From contig JASSKH010000007.1 of the NCBI GenBank assembly GCA_031763025.1, positions 15,772,080 to 15,836,079 on the forward strand: a DNA stretch of 64,000 nucleotides, given 5' to 3'. Below the pieces are notes generated by a model. The model searched no databases, was not told the origin of the DNA, and saw only the letters and a list, made by a program, of their open reading frames with translations. Below, in pieces: positions 63,745 to 64,000 of the stretch. This DNA is from Macrocystis pyrifera (lineage: Eukaryota > Sar > Phaeophyceae > Laminariales > Laminariaceae). The position numbers and the translations under genes are program-made. How positions within the stretch are numbered: the first letter of the stretch is position 1; each line of letters begins with the position of its first letter.

Positions 63745-64000
63745 ATAACATTACGGTGTTAGTTCAAGGACTGATCACGGCATAACATAATGTTACTGTA
63801 CCAGAGCTGGGCGAGACCGAGCAGCAACATAACGTTAAGGCTCGTGCACGTTCGTGGGTTTCCAGTTAACACAGTGTTACTGCGTTACCGTGATCGCTCC
63901 TCTAGTGCTAACACTATGTTGTTAGTACGTTACCACGTTCCTGTGTTAGGCCCCATAACGTAGATAATAAGTGTTATCCGATCCGAGGTATGAATCATAA
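63745..64000. repeat. Continuation of the TAAC...GTTA satellite to the window end
   Basis: The same dyad words (TAACATTACGGTGTTA, ATAACATAATGTTAC, TAACACAGTGTTAC, TAACACTATGTTGTTA) continue to the last base, so the array extends beyond the window. Confidence 0.85.

Larger units (their letters stand above)
62690..63745. repeat. One-kilobase palindrome of tRNA-derived repeat units
   Basis: Unit: ATGAGGCTTACATTGGGTAG, a GCGATTGGTTAACC box, a tRNA-like segment, an A-rich stretch, GAACTTGAAAAAATTCTTCT, GTGTCACGCGTCGACCCG and GGTCCGTTCCAGGGGGGGAG. One unit plus partial repeats run forward (62690-63110), and two units run in reverse (63116-63745). The symmetry centre is near 63115. Arms are nearly identical, with small indels. 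Confidence 0.85.

Overview
The window looks like nuclear DNA of a eukaryote with a low gene density. Conserved proteins can only be read by joining many short exons across GT-AG introns of about 0.1 to 3 kb. There are interstitial TTAGGG repeats, tRNA-derived repeats, MITEs and several satellites. There is no operon structure, and I saw no Shine-Dalgarno signals or CRISPR array. The gene content (a bacterial-type/class IV histone deacetylase and an NCA2/DGS1 mitochondrial protein), near-balanced base composition and long introns would suit an alga or a stramenopile such as a brown alga. That assignment is inference and weak.

Layout. 1-6.2 kb: repeats (a 99-bp MITE, a telomere-like tract, a long CT microsatellite) and no convincing gene. 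6.2-9.9 kb (+): a complete HDAC catalytic domain in seven phase-consistent exons; only the N-terminal exon is missing. 9.9-13.4 kb: no gene, one degenerate tRNA. 13.46-16.9 kb: a satellite built on the palindrome TCCCATGGGA. 18.4-19.7 kb (+): a probable small three-exon gene for a 103-residue membrane protein with a myristoylation-type start, whose second intron carries a smaller CATGGG array. 20.8-21.6 kb: a third, diverged CATGG array. 26.2-28.6 kb (+): three exons of a two-finger protein resembling PARP-type zinc fingers, possibly decaying, followed by an out-of-frame OTU-protease-like fragment. 29-31.9 kb and 59.66-60.66 kb: three copies of a roughly 1-kb interspersed repeat. 31.9-43.2 kb: repeats and inverted repeats, no confident gene. 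43.3-57.6 kb (+): a 14-exon gene for an NCA2/DGS1-family mitochondrial protein of at least 700 residues, with repeats in its introns. 60.9-64 kb: a satellite of the TAACATTATGTTA type, holding a second copy of the same 99-bp MITE and a 1-kb palindrome of tRNA-derived units.

The genes do not form an obvious pathway. The strongest unexplained signal is the repeated use of short perfect palindromes (TCCCATGGGA, TAACATTATGTTA-like, CTATTAATAG, TACCAGGTA/TACCTGGTA), some as local arrays and some scattered through the window. I did not find a new enzymatic or defence system that I can support.
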